Shown here in pieces: positions 8,265 to 17,184 of a DNA stretch of 64,000 bases. The DNA is from Sediminibacterium sp. TEGAF015 (lineage in GTDB: Bacteria; Bacteroidota; Bacteroidia; Chitinophagales; Chitinophagaceae), in contig NZ_AP026683.1 of NCBI RefSeq assembly GCF_025997995.1, positions 744,501-808,500 of the forward strand, in the 5' to 3' direction. Positions within the stretch are counted from its first letter, which is position 1. The number at the start of each line of letters is the position of its first letter. The position numbers and the translations under genes are program-made. The notes under the pieces are model-generated. The model made no database searches and had not been told where the DNA came from. It saw only the letters and a program-made list of their open reading frames with translations.

Positions 8265-10226
8265 ATGCTAATTGGATTTCAGAATGTAACTTTTGAGTTT
8301 GGGGCAAGAACCATTGTAGCGGATGCTACCTGGCATATTCAACCCGGAGATAGAATTGGACTGGTAGGTTACAACGGAACAGGCAAGTCAACCCTATTGA
8401 AAGTGCTTGTTGGTGAATATACCCCATCAAAAGGTACGGTTGAGAAGAGCAGGGAAACCACTATCGGGTATTTACACCAGGACTTATTAAGCTTTGACAC
8501 GCATGACTCTATTACAGAAGTTGCATTAGGCGCTTTTGAAAGAGTACGTCAACTGGAAAAAGAAATAGAGCAACTGGGTATTGAATTGGAAAAAAATCCG
8601 GAAGACGAAGCTTTATTACTTAAGTATACAGACAGTTTACATGAAATGGATGTGCTGGATGGATACAATATTCATCATAAGGCAGAGGAAGTATTGCACG
8701 GTCTTGGATTTTCGAATGAAGATTTACAAAAACCATATCAGCAATTCAGCGGTGGATGGAGAATGCGCGTATTACTGGCAAAAATGATTCTTCAACAACC
8801 CGATGTTTTGCTACTGGATGAACCTACCAATCACCTTGATCTACCTTCTATTGAATGGTTGGAAAAATACCTGGTACATTATAAGGGTAGCGTAGTAATT
8901 GTAAGCCATGATAAATTCTTTTTGAATAGAATGGTCAATAAAATTGTAGAGTTGTACCAGCAACAACTACATATTTATTCAGGCAATTACGAGTTTTATG
9001 AAACAGAGAAAGCCATTCGGATAGAAATGCAACAAAAGGCTTTCGAAAATCAGCAAGATTACATACGCCAGCAGGAAAGATTCATAGAACGATTTAAAGC
9101 AAAAGCTAGTAAAGCTGCTCAGGCACAAAGTGTGCAGAAGCGTCTGGATAAATTGGAAAAAATTGAAGACGTTCAATTGGAAAGGCCCAATATGCGTATC
9201 AATTTTCAATTGGAAAAAGTACCAGGTAAAATACTGGTAACCCTGAAAGAAGTTACCAAAAAATTTGGAGAACTAACTATCGTTGAACATGGTTCTGCAG
9301 AAATAGAGAGAGGAGATAAAATTGCTTTAATTGGTGCCAACGGAAAGGGAAAGTCAACCTTACTACGTATGATTGCAGGTACAGAAACTTTCAGCGGAGA
9401 AAGGGTTTGGGGCCATAACGTGGAAGAAAGTTTTTATGCACAACATCAATTGGAAGCTCTAACCTTGTCTAACAACATTTTAGAAGAATTACAACAGTGT
9501 GGCAGTAAAAAGACAGATGTTGAATTAAGAAGTCTTTTGGGATCCTTCTTATTCAGCGGGGACGATGTTGATAAAAAAATCAGGGTATTAAGTGGTGGAG
9601 AGAAAGCTCGAGTTGCATTGGCCAAAACCATTGTAAGCAGAGGAAACTTTTTAATTCTAGATGAACCTACCAACCACCTTGATATGCACTCTGTAGAGCT
9701 TCTTGCGGAAGCATTAAATAAATACGAAGGATCTTATATCCTGGTAAGCCACGACCGTTATTTTATTTCGATGACTGCAAACAAAATCTGGGAAATAGTA
9801 GATCATCAGATCAAAGAATTTAAAGGTACTTATCAGGAATGGGTTGAGTGGAACGAAAGGATGGAGAAACAGAAAAAAACAACAATTGTTGAGTCAAAAG
9901 AAACGATTAAACCAATGGTAAAAGCTGAACCCGTTAAACCTATTGAGAGCAGCATAAAATCGAGCCAACCTATTAATAAAGAAATACAGAAGGAATTACA
10001 AAAGAACCAGCGAAAACTGGCACAAGTTGAAACAGATTTGAATAAAGCGCAGGAAGAACAGAAACAGATTGAATTAGATCTGGCCAACCCTGACACGTAT
10101 ACCAATGCTACAAAATTTACTGAACTGGAAGCAGCATACAAATCTGTCAAGAATAGAATTACAGCGCTGAATCAAGACTATGAATCCCTGTTTGAGACTG
10201 TGATGGAACTCGAGAAAAAAGTTTAG
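8265..10226 (+). CDS. ABC-F family ATP-binding protein
   Basis: The 653-aa soluble protein carries two ABC ATPase domains and no membrane segment. Walker A motifs are GYNGTGKST (about 35-43) and GANGKGKST (about 353-361). Signatures are FSGGW and LSGGEKARV, and both Walker B motifs read LDEPTNHLD. The region between the domains (about 240-300) is the charged helical linker of ABC-F proteins. After a Pro/Lys linker the C-terminal 90 residues form a coiled coil, as in Uup and YheS. ABC-F proteins bind the ribosome E site and relieve stalls; some protect against antibiotics. Housekeeping Uup/YheS function is more likely than resistance here because of the coiled-coil tail and chromosomal setting. 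Confidence 0.92.
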   Translation: MLIGFQNVTFEFGARTIVADATWHIQPGDRIGLVGYNGTGKSTLLKVLVGEYTPSKGTVEKSRETTIGYLHQDLLSFDTHDSITEVALGAFERVRQLEKEIEQLGIELEKNPEDEALLLKYTDSLHEMDVLDGYNIHHKAEEVLHGLGFSNEDLQKPYQQFSGGWRMRVLLAKMILQQPDVLLLDEPTNHLDLPSIEWLEKYLVHYKGSVVIVSHDKFFLNRMVNKIVELYQQQLHIYSGNYEFYETEKAIRIEMQQKAFENQQDYIRQQERFIERFKAKASKAAQAQSVQKRLDKLEKIEDVQLERPNMRINFQLEKVPGKILVTLKEVTKKFGELTIVEHGSAEIERGDKIALIGANGKGKSTLLRMIAGTETFSGERVWGHNVEESFYAQHQLEALTLSNNILEELQQCGSKKTDVELRSLLGSFLFSGDDVDKKIRVLSGGEKARVALAKTIVSRGNFLILDEPTNHLDMHSVELLAEALNKYEGSYILVSHDRYFISMTANKIWEIVDHQIKEFKGTYQEWVEWNERMEKQKKTTIVESKETIKPMVKAEPVKPIESSIKSSQPINKEIQKELQKNQRKLAQVETDLNKAQEEQKQIELDLANPDTYTNATKFTELEAAYKSVKNRITALNQDYESLFETVMELEKKV

Positions 10227-10249
10227 CCTGTAAGGGGTATTTCCCTTCA

Positions 10250-10280
10250 AAAAGAACAGCCCTTCTTGGGGAGGGCTGTT
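10250..10280 (-). terminator. Terminator of the YdeI-like gene
   Basis: A 9-bp perfect stem (10255-10263 with 10272-10280, 8-base loop) lies between two convergent genes. On the minus strand it is followed by CTTTTTG, giving a T-run for the gene ending at 10299. The plus-strand side has a poor T-run. Confidence 0.7.
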
Positions 10281-10298
10281 AGTATAAAATCGTTTTAA

Positions 10299-10961
10299 CT
10301 ATTTTTCTGTAGGATTCCGCTTTCCTGCCAATAGTTTTTCCAAAGCCGTTTCTAATCTTCTCTTACGTGTTTCTTCTTTCTTTGCACCCTCTATCCAGTT
10401 AACATATTCTTTTTGATTGGTAAATGAAAGAGAAGTGAAAAATTCTTTGGCTTCTTCATGTGTAGTGAACAAACGATCCAGTTCAACTGGCGCTTTAACC
10501 AAACGCTTTTCGAAATCTACTCCATTAACCGCCAATTTGGCTTCTGAAAAATTTCTGTCTTTATTGGGAATCTGATCAGTCTTCTTGAATCGCATAGCAC
10601 TCCAAACATGGTCTAATGCAACCTGTCGAACGCATTCATAATTTTGTTTGGTTAAGCAATCCCAGCTACAATCTCTGTTTAAATCAGACGCAATTTTGCT
10701 TGTCTTCTTTGGATATGCTACCCATAATTTGCTTTCATTATGCAAAGCAGGAATAACTTCTTTTAATACATTTTTCAACTGCAACTCACTCAAAGCGAAT
10801 ACCAATGCAAAATCCACCTTCTTACTTTTTAATAAGGGTGTAACATTCTTGGCATAAGTAAGTTTTGCAAACTGCTTTTCGATGGATGAGGGCAAACCTT
10901 GAATTATGAGATTCTTCTCGTCCTTAAGCTGAAGTTTTTCGAGTAGCGTTTGATTCGACAT
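10299..10961 (-). CDS. YdeI/OmpD-associated family protein
   Basis: The 220-aa cytoplasmic protein has two parts. Residues 1-130 include LWVAYPKKTSKIASDLNRD, resembling a DUF3052-like domain. The C-terminal part contains FFTSLSFTNQKEYVNWIEGA followed by KKEETRKRRLETALEKL, the hallmark tail of the YdeI/OmdA family. The biochemical role of the family is not established; members have been linked to stress and peptide resistance in enterobacteria. It is transcribed alone, with a -7 element 31 bases upstream and a terminator downstream. Confidence 0.75.
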   Translation of the reverse strand: MSNQTLLEKLQLKDEKNLIIQGLPSSIEKQFAKLTYAKNVTPLLKSKKVDFALVFALSELQLKNVLKEVIPALHNESKLWVAYPKKTSKIASDLNRDCSWDCLTKQNYECVRQVALDHVWSAMRFKKTDQIPNKDRNFSEAKLAVNGVDFEKRLVKAPVELDRLFTTHEEAKEFFTSLSFTNQKEYVNWIEGAKKEETRKRRLETALEKLLAGKRNPTEK

Positions 10962-10992
10962 GCTTTGAAGGATTTTGTTACAATAAAGATTG

Positions 10993-11000
10993 CAAAGTTA
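10993..11000 (-). promoter_or_regulatory. -7 promoter element of the YdeI-like gene
   Basis: TAACTTTG on the minus strand lies 31 bases before the ATG at 10961. No good -33 element is visible. Confidence 0.45.
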
Positions 11001-11008
11001 AAAAAATG

Positions 11009-11818
11009 TTACGACTTTTTATAGTAATTCTGAAGGGTACTGGCCATGATTTTCTCAAGCGCAGCAATCCTTTCAGCATCACTTGGGTGTGTGCTTAACA
11101 AAGAAGGTGTACTTCCTCCACCTGTTGCGGAAGACATCCTATTCCAGAAAGCTATGGCTTCCCGGGGATCATATCCGGCAAGTGCGGAGAACATTAATCC
11201 GAAACGATCTGCTTCCAACTCGTTGCTTCTGCTGAAAGCAGGCATAATGGTTCCGGAAGCAATTCCGTAGGAGGTATTAAAAATTTCCTGCGTTAGCTGT
11301 GGTTTACTGGATAAAGCTATTGACAGGCCTGCCCCCAGACCCTGCTGTAATAATCCCTGGCTCATCCGCTCACTACCGTGTCTTGCTAGCGCATGGGCAA
11401 TTTCATGTCCCATTACAACAGCTAGTCCCGCTTCATTTTTAGTGACTGGTAAAATACCTGTATACACTACGATTCTGCCACCAGGCATACACCAGGCATT
11501 CATTTGTTTGTCATTTACCAGATTGATTTCCCAACTGTATCCTGCAAGTTCCTGGCTGAGTCCTTTTTGCTCATAATAAGCCTTTATCGCTTTAACGATA
11601 TTCTCTCCCACTCGCTTAACCATCAAAGCTTCTGCAGTTCCAGTAACCAGTTTATTAGTCTGAATAAAAGACTTGTATTGCGTAGCAGCAAGTGATTGGG
11701 CCTCTGATTCAGGAACCAGACTTAGTTGTTTTCTTCCGGTTATCGCATTTCGCTGACAACCGGTAATACTTGTCAATAACAAGATTATTGCTGCTATGCT
11801 CCAAAAAAGTTTTTTCAT
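11009..11818 (-). CDS. M48-family zinc metalloprotease lipoprotein
   Basis: The 269-aa product has a lipoprotein signal (MKKLFWSIAAIILLLTSITGC) and the peptidase M48 core. The zinc motif is HEIAHALARH (HExxH), and the third ligand Glu lies in SNELEADRFGL, about 60 residues later. This resembles the LoiP/BepA group of periplasmic proteases that degrade misassembled outer-membrane proteins. There is no TPR tail as in BepA. The gene follows plsY by 22 bases on the same strand and is probably co-transcribed. The substrate is unknown. Confidence 0.9.
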   Translation of the reverse strand: MKKLFWSIAAIILLLTSITGCQRNAITGRKQLSLVPESEAQSLAATQYKSFIQTNKLVTGTAEALMVKRVGENIVKAIKAYYEQKGLSQELAGYSWEINLVNDKQMNAWCMPGGRIVVYTGILPVTKNEAGLAVVMGHEIAHALARHGSERMSQGLLQQGLGAGLSIALSSKPQLTQEIFNTSYGIASGTIMPAFSRSNELEADRFGLMFSALAGYDPREAIAFWNRMSSATGGGSTPSLLSTHPSDAERIAALEKIMASTLQNYYKKS

Positions 11819-11840
11819 GAAATCTGCCTTGTATACACAA

Positions 11841-12485
11841 TTACTTTCCGCTTCTATTTTTATCCCTTGATTTAAATAAAGGGATTTTACTTTCTGTACC
11901 TCTTAAAATTCTTCCGATATTTTTTTGGTGAGTCAGTACCACCATCAGTGCTACGAGTACAGCAAAAATTCGATATAAAGTTTCTTTCTCGTTGAAAATG
12001 AACAGGATAAATACCATAAAAGATACACCTGCCAGGATTGAACTTAAAGAAACGAATCGGGTTAAGTACAATGCAATCAGAAAAACCCCTACACAACACA
12101 AAGCCACCAAGGGCTGTATTGCTACGGCCATCCCAAGCAAAGTAGCAACCCCCTTTCCTCCTCTGAATCCAGCCCAAATAGGGAATATATGTCCCAATAC
12201 AGCAGCCAGACCCAAACCAATCATAAAATTGGTTCTATCCCACTCATCGGTTAAATAATAAGGTAGTAAAATATAGAGGGAGGTGGCAATAATTCCTTTT
12301 AACACATCTACGGCCATTACAATGGTACCCCATTTGGAACCCAGTACTCTAAAAGTATTGGTAGCACCGGCATTACCACTACCATAGTCTCGTATATCTA
12401 TTTTGAAATAATACTTACTAATCCAAATTGCAGTTGGCACTGAACCAATTAAATAGGCCAACAAAATCAATAAAACTTCGTTCAT
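11841..12485 (-). CDS. plsY: Glycerol-3-phosphate acyltransferase PlsY
   Basis: The 214-aa integral membrane protein has five or more hydrophobic segments and the PlsY motifs: GSVPTAIWISK near residue 14, GSGNAGATNTFRVLG around 38-52, and GHIFPIWAGFRGGKGVAT around 97-114. It transfers acyl from acyl-phosphate to glycerol-3-phosphate, the first step of phospholipid synthesis at the cytoplasmic membrane. The length is normal. A -7 element lies 19 bases upstream. Between it and the ATG sits an 11-base sequence also found at the same distance before the S9 peptidase gene. Confidence 0.96.
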   Translation of the reverse strand: MNEVLLILLAYLIGSVPTAIWISKYYFKIDIRDYGSGNAGATNTFRVLGSKWGTIVMAVDVLKGIIATSLYILLPYYLTDEWDRTNFMIGLGLAAVLGHIFPIWAGFRGGKGVATLLGMAVAIQPLVALCCVGVFLIALYLTRFVSLSSILAGVSFMVFILFIFNEKETLYRIFAVLVALMVVLTHQKNIGRILRGTESKIPLFKSRDKNRSGK

Positions 12486-12488
12486 GTA

Positions 12489-12512
12489 CGTATAATTGGG
12501 GGCACAAAGATA
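12489..12512 (-). promoter_or_regulatory. plsY promoter element and adjacent shared 11-mer
   Basis: TATCTTTG on the minus strand (12505-12512) matches the -7 consensus. The 11-mer CCAATTATACG (12489-12499, minus strand) ends three bases before the ATG. The same 11-mer recurs with the same 3-base gap before the start at 30880. Confidence 0.5.
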
Positions 12513-12558
12513 AACTATTTATCTAAGTTAATGATTTCTTAACATAAAAACGAACCAA

Positions 12559-13386
12559 TTAGGCTAAAAATTGTATGGCAACCCACCCGTCTTTTTCCTG
12601 TGTTTTCAGGTATTGAAACCCCTTTTTATTAAATAGTTTTACCATATCTTCCTCATCAGATTTTAATAATCCGCTAATAATCAATATGCCTCCTGTTTGG
12701 GTGATCATAAACAGTGCTGAGGCATTCTGCTCTAATATATGTCGATTGATATTGGCAATTACGACATGGTAGGCAGTGTCTGTTTTAAGTTGATCGGCCA
12801 GTTCAACCTGAATATTGGTACATTGATTAACCTTGATATTCTCTTCTGTATTTTCAATGCACCAGGGATCATTGTCTATCGCCAGTACATTAGCAGCTCC
12901 TAATTTTTCGGCAAGAATGGCCAGGATTCCAGTTCCTGTTCCAAAATCAAACACCTGTTTGTTTTTACAATCAATATGCTGCATCAGCTTCATGACTGAA
13001 TAAGTAGTCCCATGATGTCCGGTTCCAAAACTCATTTTAGGTGTAATAATCAATTCGTACTCCACTTCCTCAAACGGCGGATGAAATCCCGCCCTTACTC
13101 CTACAAAATTCTCTACTTGCATTGGGCTGAAATTGGATTCCCAGAGTATATTCCAGTTCTGCTTTTCAATAACCGAATAGGTAAATGTGAACTGATATGT
13201 TTTCCCTAATTCCGCTAATGCCTCTTCGTCAAAATTATCTGCAGCGATATAGGCTTTTAATGAATCAGATTCCTCCTGAAATCCATCATATCCCAACCCT
13301 GCCAGTTCCGCAACAAAAATATCTGACTGATCTTCCTGCAATCCTTTTAGGGAAATATCCACTTCAATGTATTTGCTATCTTTCAT
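12559..13386 (-). CDS. prmA: Ribosomal protein L11 methyltransferase
   Basis: The 275-aa protein has an N-terminal substrate-recruiting domain and a class I SAM-dependent methyltransferase domain. The latter carries the PrmA hallmark MSFGTGHHGTTY, the SAM-binding VFDFGTGTGILAILAEKLGA, and the catalytic-loop VVIANINRHIL. It trimethylates amino groups on ribosomal protein L11. It is read on the minus strand, 73 bases before plsY. It follows pnp, but a terminator separates the two. Confidence 0.94.
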   Translation of the reverse strand: MKDSKYIEVDISLKGLQEDQSDIFVAELAGLGYDGFQEESDSLKAYIAADNFDEEALAELGKTYQFTFTYSVIEKQNWNILWESNFSPMQVENFVGVRAGFHPPFEEVEYELIITPKMSFGTGHHGTTYSVMKLMQHIDCKNKQVFDFGTGTGILAILAEKLGAANVLAIDNDPWCIENTEENIKVNQCTNIQVELADQLKTDTAYHVVIANINRHILEQNASALFMITQTGGILIISGLLKSDEEDMVKLFNKKGFQYLKTQEKDGWVAIQFLA

Positions 13387-13438
13387 ACTTGCAATTTAAA
13401 TACCTAAATAAATAGTAAAATAAAAGCCTATAAAATAA

Positions 13439-13460
13439 CAATGGCCCTTACGGGCCATTG
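13439..13460 (-). terminator. Terminator of pnp
   Basis: A 9-bp perfect GC-rich stem (13439-13447 with 13452-13460) has a 4-base loop. It lies 19 bases after the pnp stop, with a T-rich stretch following on the minus strand. Confidence 0.75.
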
Positions 13461-13479
13461 CAATATTCACATTGAACAA

Positions 13480-15636
13480 TTATCCTTCTTTATTAGGATT
13501 GTTCTCTTTTGGTTTCTGTTCAGGACGAGGCATTAAGGCCTTACGGCTTAATTTGAACTTACCAGTCTTTGGATCAAGACCTACCAGCTTAACTTTCACC
13601 ATATCTCCTTCCTTAAATAATCCATCCATAGACTCGAGGCGGCTCCAGCTAATTTCGCTGATATGCAACAAGCCCTGCTTTCCTGGCATGAATTCAACAA
13701 AAGCTCCAAATTCTTTAATTCCTTTCACCGGTCCTTCATATACATCTCCAACTTCTGGAATAGCCGTAATCCCCTTGATCCATCTAACCGCATTGTCTAA
13801 ACTATCTTTAGAAGCAGAGAAGATGCTTACTTCACCCATATTTCCTACTTCTTCAATATTTACAGTTGCGCCAGTTTCACGTTGAATTTCCTGGATTACT
13901 TTACCACCTGGTCCAATAACTGCACCAATGAATTCCTTGTCAATAATTAACTTCACCATCCTTGGAGCATGTGGCTTCACTTCTGGTCTGTGAGCTGGAA
14001 TACACTCGTACATAGCATCCAAAATATGTAAACGGCCTTTTTTAGCCTGTGCCAATGCTTCACGCATTACTTCCATGCTTAGTCCGTCTACTTTAATATC
14101 CATCTGTACACCGCAAATTCCATCACGGGTTCCGGTTACTTTAAAGTCCATATCGCCCAAATGATCTTCATCACCTAGGATATCAGTTAGAATGGCATAC
14201 TTCCCATCTTCACGGGTAATCAATCCCATTGCTACACCACTTACATGCTTAGGCATTGGAACACCTGCGTCCATTAAAGCAAGTGAACCGGCACAAACAG
14301 TTGCCATGGAAGAAGATCCATTACTTTCAAGAATATCACTTACAATACGAACAGTGTAAGGGAAATCCAAAGAAGCCGGCATCATTTGCTTTAATGAACG
14401 TTGCGCCAGATTACCGTGACCTACTTCTCTTCTGCCCACACCGCGCATCATTTTCACTTCACCTGTAGAGAATGGAGGGAAATTGTAGTGCAGAAAAAAC
14501 TTGGAGTATTCAGACTTCGCAGCAGTTTCAGCCAGCAATTCATCTAATTTGGTACCGAAAGTAACAGTAGTCAATGATTGAGTTTCGCCTCTGGTAAACA
14601 AAGCAGATCCGTGTGGAGTTGGAAGTGGTTCTACTTCCATAGCCAATGGTCTTACCTGATCTAGCTGACGTCCGTCTAAACGAATACGATCTTCCAGAAT
14701 CATGTTTCTAACTACTTCCCATTTAAGGTCTTCGTAGTATTTCTTTGCTAATTTCTTTTGCAAATCAGTAACATCTTCAGGTAATGCAGCCATTACTTCA
14801 TCCTTCAATGCTGCATACGCATCTGTACGTTCGTGCTTGGCAGAACCATTTCTTGAAATCTGATATACACGGTCTTTTGCAAAACTGTAAACCAATTCCT
14901 TGATTTGTTCGTCCTGCTCAGGCTTTTTATAATCACGTTTTCCAGTTACGCCTTTCTTATCTCTTAAATCGGCCTGTGCCTTAATTTGAACACGAATAGC
15001 TTCATGCGCTATTTCTAACACTTTTACCAATTCTTCTTCAGAACATTCTTTGGCTTCTCCTTCCACCATCATCAAGTTCTTCTCAGTAGCCGCAATTACA
15101 AACTCGTAATCTGCATTGGCCAATTCTGATCGGGTCGGATTTATTATGACAACACCATTTACTTTAGCAATTCTTACTTCAGATATAATTTCCTTAACGG
15201 GAATATCAGAAACAGCTAAAGCCGCAGATGCTGCTAAACAAGCAAGCGAATCCGGCATTACTTCTGCATCACTTGAAATTAAAGTAACCAGTACCTGAAC
15301 ATCACAGAAATAATCTTCAGGAAACAATGGCCTTAATGCTCTATCAATTAATCGGCTCGTTAAAATTTCGTAATCATTTAAGCGAGCTTCTCTTTTGAAA
15401 AATGAACCAGGGACACGTCCTGCAGAGGCAAATTTTTCTTGGTAATCTACACTCAAAGGAAAAAAGTCCTGCCCTTCTTTAGGGTCTTTATTCGCAACAA
15501 CAGTTGCCATGATAATGCAGTCTCCCTGCTGAACAGTAACTGCTCCGTCTGCCTGACGAGCCAGCTTACCTGTTCCAATGGTTACCTGACGCTTCTCGTC
15601 CAGGTTAAATTGAACACTTATTGGTTGTGATAACAT
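13480..15636 (-). CDS. pnp: Polyribonucleotide nucleotidyltransferase (PNPase)
   Basis: The 718-aa enzyme degrades RNA 3'-to-5' phosphorolytically. It shows two RNase PH-like domains (second begins near RIRLDGRQLDQVRPL), the conserved DFPYTVRIVSDILESNGSSS, a KH domain (FIGAVIGPGGKVIQEI) and an S1 domain (GDVYEGPVKGIKEFGAFVEF). A longer frame opens at 15720, but MLSQPISVQFNLDEKRQ at 15636 aligns with the family start and leaves room for the leader. The gene follows rpsO, the widely conserved rpsO-pnp order, with a 14-bp hairpin in between. In E. coli a hairpin in this position is cut by RNase III and mediates PNPase autoregulation. Confidence 0.96.
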   Translation of the reverse strand: MLSQPISVQFNLDEKRQVTIGTGKLARQADGAVTVQQGDCIIMATVVANKDPKEGQDFFPLSVDYQEKFASAGRVPGSFFKREARLNDYEILTSRLIDRALRPLFPEDYFCDVQVLVTLISSDAEVMPDSLACLAASAALAVSDIPVKEIISEVRIAKVNGVVIINPTRSELANADYEFVIAATEKNLMMVEGEAKECSEEELVKVLEIAHEAIRVQIKAQADLRDKKGVTGKRDYKKPEQDEQIKELVYSFAKDRVYQISRNGSAKHERTDAYAALKDEVMAALPEDVTDLQKKLAKKYYEDLKWEVVRNMILEDRIRLDGRQLDQVRPLAMEVEPLPTPHGSALFTRGETQSLTTVTFGTKLDELLAETAAKSEYSKFFLHYNFPPFSTGEVKMMRGVGRREVGHGNLAQRSLKQMMPASLDFPYTVRIVSDILESNGSSSMATVCAGSLALMDAGVPMPKHVSGVAMGLITREDGKYAILTDILGDEDHLGDMDFKVTGTRDGICGVQMDIKVDGLSMEVMREALAQAKKGRLHILDAMYECIPAHRPEVKPHAPRMVKLIIDKEFIGAVIGPGGKVIQEIQRETGATVNIEEVGNMGEVSIFSASKDSLDNAVRWIKGITAIPEVGDVYEGPVKGIKEFGAFVEFMPGKQGLLHISEISWSRLESMDGLFKEGDMVKVKLVGLDPKTGKFKLSRKALMPRPEQKPKENNPNKEG

Positions 15637-15722
15637 ATGCTTTAAAATGTAGTTGACCGGGCATTCTTTATTGCCCATCACCTGTTTGATTGGTAAAATG
15701 TAAGATACAGGATAAAACAACT

Positions 15723-15755
15723 ATTCCCAACTACAAAAACTTGTGAGTTGGGAAT
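15723..15755 (-). promoter_or_regulatory. Long hairpin between rpsO and pnp
   Basis: A 10-bp perfect stem (15723-15732 with 15746-15755) continues into a 4-bp inner stem (15733-15736 with 15741-15744), interrupted by one bulged base. The minus strand after it reads AGTTGTTTTATCC, a weak T-run. It could be an rpsO terminator with readthrough or an RNase III site controlling pnp, as at this position in E. coli. Confidence 0.65.
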
Positions 15756-15778
15756 GGCTTTATAACATGTCTGCAGAA

Positions 15779-16051
15779 TTATTTTCTCAGACCTAATTTT
15801 TCGATTAATGCACGGTATCCTGTAAGGTTGTGCTTCTGCATATAAGATAATAAACGCTTACGCTGACCTACCATCATCATCAGGCCACGCTGAGTTGAAT
15901 GATCGTTCTTGTTAGCTTGCAAATGCTTTGAAATGTGCGAAATACGCTCTGTCAATAAAGCGATTTGCGCTTCAATAGAACCTGTGTTAGTAGCTTTTCC
16001 ACCAAATTCAGCAAAAATGCTGGCTTTCTTTTCTGTAGTTAAATAAGGCAT
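15779..16051 (-). CDS. rpsO: 30S ribosomal protein S15
   Basis: The 90-aa protein is of family length. It contains the S15 signature DHSTQRGLMMMVGQRKRLLS and the end LIEKLGLRK. S15 binds 16S rRNA at the three-way junction of the central domain early in 30S assembly. A consensus promoter with exact spacing lies 52 bases upstream, leaving a leader of about 45 bases. pnp follows. Confidence 0.98.
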   Translation of the reverse strand: MPYLTTEKKASIFAEFGGKATNTGSIEAQIALLTERISHISKHLQANKNDHSTQRGLMMMVGQRKRLLSYMQKHNLTGYRALIEKLGLRK

Positions 16052-16103
16052 CTCTAAATTTTTAAATAGACTCCGGAATTAGACTCTTTCTTTTTTTTCG
16101 GTG

Positions 16104-16135
16104 CAAAAGTACCAATTTTCCTGAAAATAGACAAA
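16104..16135 (-). promoter_or_regulatory. Bacteroidota-type promoter of rpsO
   Basis: TTTG (16132-16135) and TACTTTTG (16104-16111) on the minus strand are separated by exactly 20 bases, a full consensus match. The rest of the 230-base gap up to rnz shows no clear signal. Confidence 0.78.
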
Positions 16136-16281
16136 TTATATGATTTTTTTTAAAACCCTTCGGGAGAGGTGGGCCAAAGCAGGTATTTGAAGACCAAACA
16201 GACATAAATTAATGCAGTTATGCAGGGCAAAAAATAATAATTTGTGTATCTTCCCACTTTAATACCTCTACTAACCTGTAT

Positions 16282-17184
16282 ATGTTCGCAGTAACCATTT
16301 TAGGAAACAATTCTGCCTTGCCAGCCTATGACAGGCATCCAAGTGCTCAAATTGTTACCATTTACGACCAATTATTGTTAATCGACTGCGGAGAGGGTAC
16401 CCAGATGCAATTGTCAAGGTATAAAATCAGAAGAGGAAAACTCAATCATATTTTTATTTCTCACTTACACGGGGATCATTATTTTGGATTAATTGGTTTA
16501 ATAAGCAGCATGGCCTTGCTAAACAGGGAACAGCCCCTCCACTTATTTGCACCTGCCGGATTACAGGAAATTATTCAACTGCAACTCAGCGTAGCATCTA
16601 CCACCCTGCCTTTCCCTTTGATTTTTCATCCCCTGGAAAAAGAGGGAATTATTCTGGATGAATCAAAATTTACAGTAGAAACTTTTCAAACCCAACACAG
16701 AATTCCCTGCTGGGGCTTTTTAATCAGGGAAAAAAAAGAGCCCAGAAAAATTGACAAAGAAAAAGCCGTTCAGCATCATATACCTTCCGCCTATTATCAA
16801 TCTTTAAAAGCAGGTTATGATTATACGGCAAAAGACGGTACGGTTATTTACAATGACCAGGTAACTGTAACCAATAGCCCTGCTAGAAGTTATGCGTATT
16901 GTGCAGACACGTTATATGATGAAAGATTAGCCAACATAGCCAAAGATGTAACCATGATTTATCATGAAGCAACTTATTTGAATGGAATGGAAGAAAGAGC
17001 AGCTGCCAGGTTTCACAGCACCACTGCGCAGGCAGCCACCATTGCTTTAAAAGCAAATGCAGGAGGATTATTGCTGGGGCACTTCAGTAGTAAGTTCGAA
17101 GAATTGCATGATTACCTAAAGGAAGCACTAGAAGTATTTCCCCATACCCAGCTTGCCATAGAGGGAGTAACTTTTAAAATATGA
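16282..17184 (+). CDS. rnz: Ribonuclease Z
   Basis: The 300-aa metallo-beta-lactamase-fold enzyme matures tRNA 3' ends. It has the zinc motif SHLHGDHYFGL at about residues 59-69, the early GEGTQMQLSRY substrate loop, and downstream metal ligands in CADTLYDE and LGHFSSKF. The length matches the short bacterial RNase Z. The stop codon overlaps the start of the histidine kinase by ATGA, so the two are translationally coupled. The tRNA-His gene in this window lacks an encoded CCA, consistent with a need for RNase Z and CCA addition. Confidence 0.95.
   Translation: MFAVTILGNNSALPAYDRHPSAQIVTIYDQLLLIDCGEGTQMQLSRYKIRRGKLNHIFISHLHGDHYFGLIGLISSMALLNREQPLHLFAPAGLQEIIQLQLSVASTTLPFPLIFHPLEKEGIILDESKFTVETFQTQHRIPCWGFLIREKKEPRKIDKEKAVQHHIPSAYYQSLKAGYDYTAKDGTVIYNDQVTVTNSPARSYAYCADTLYDERLANIAKDVTMIYHEATYLNGMEERAAARFHSTTAQAATIALKANAGGLLLGHFSSKFEELHDYLKEALEVFPHTQLAIEGVTFKI

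Noticed and set aside
8265..10226. Antibiotic-resistance ABC-F gene
   Set aside because: The coiled-coil C-terminus and housekeeping neighbourhood fit Uup/YheS; nothing points to a resistance subfamily.
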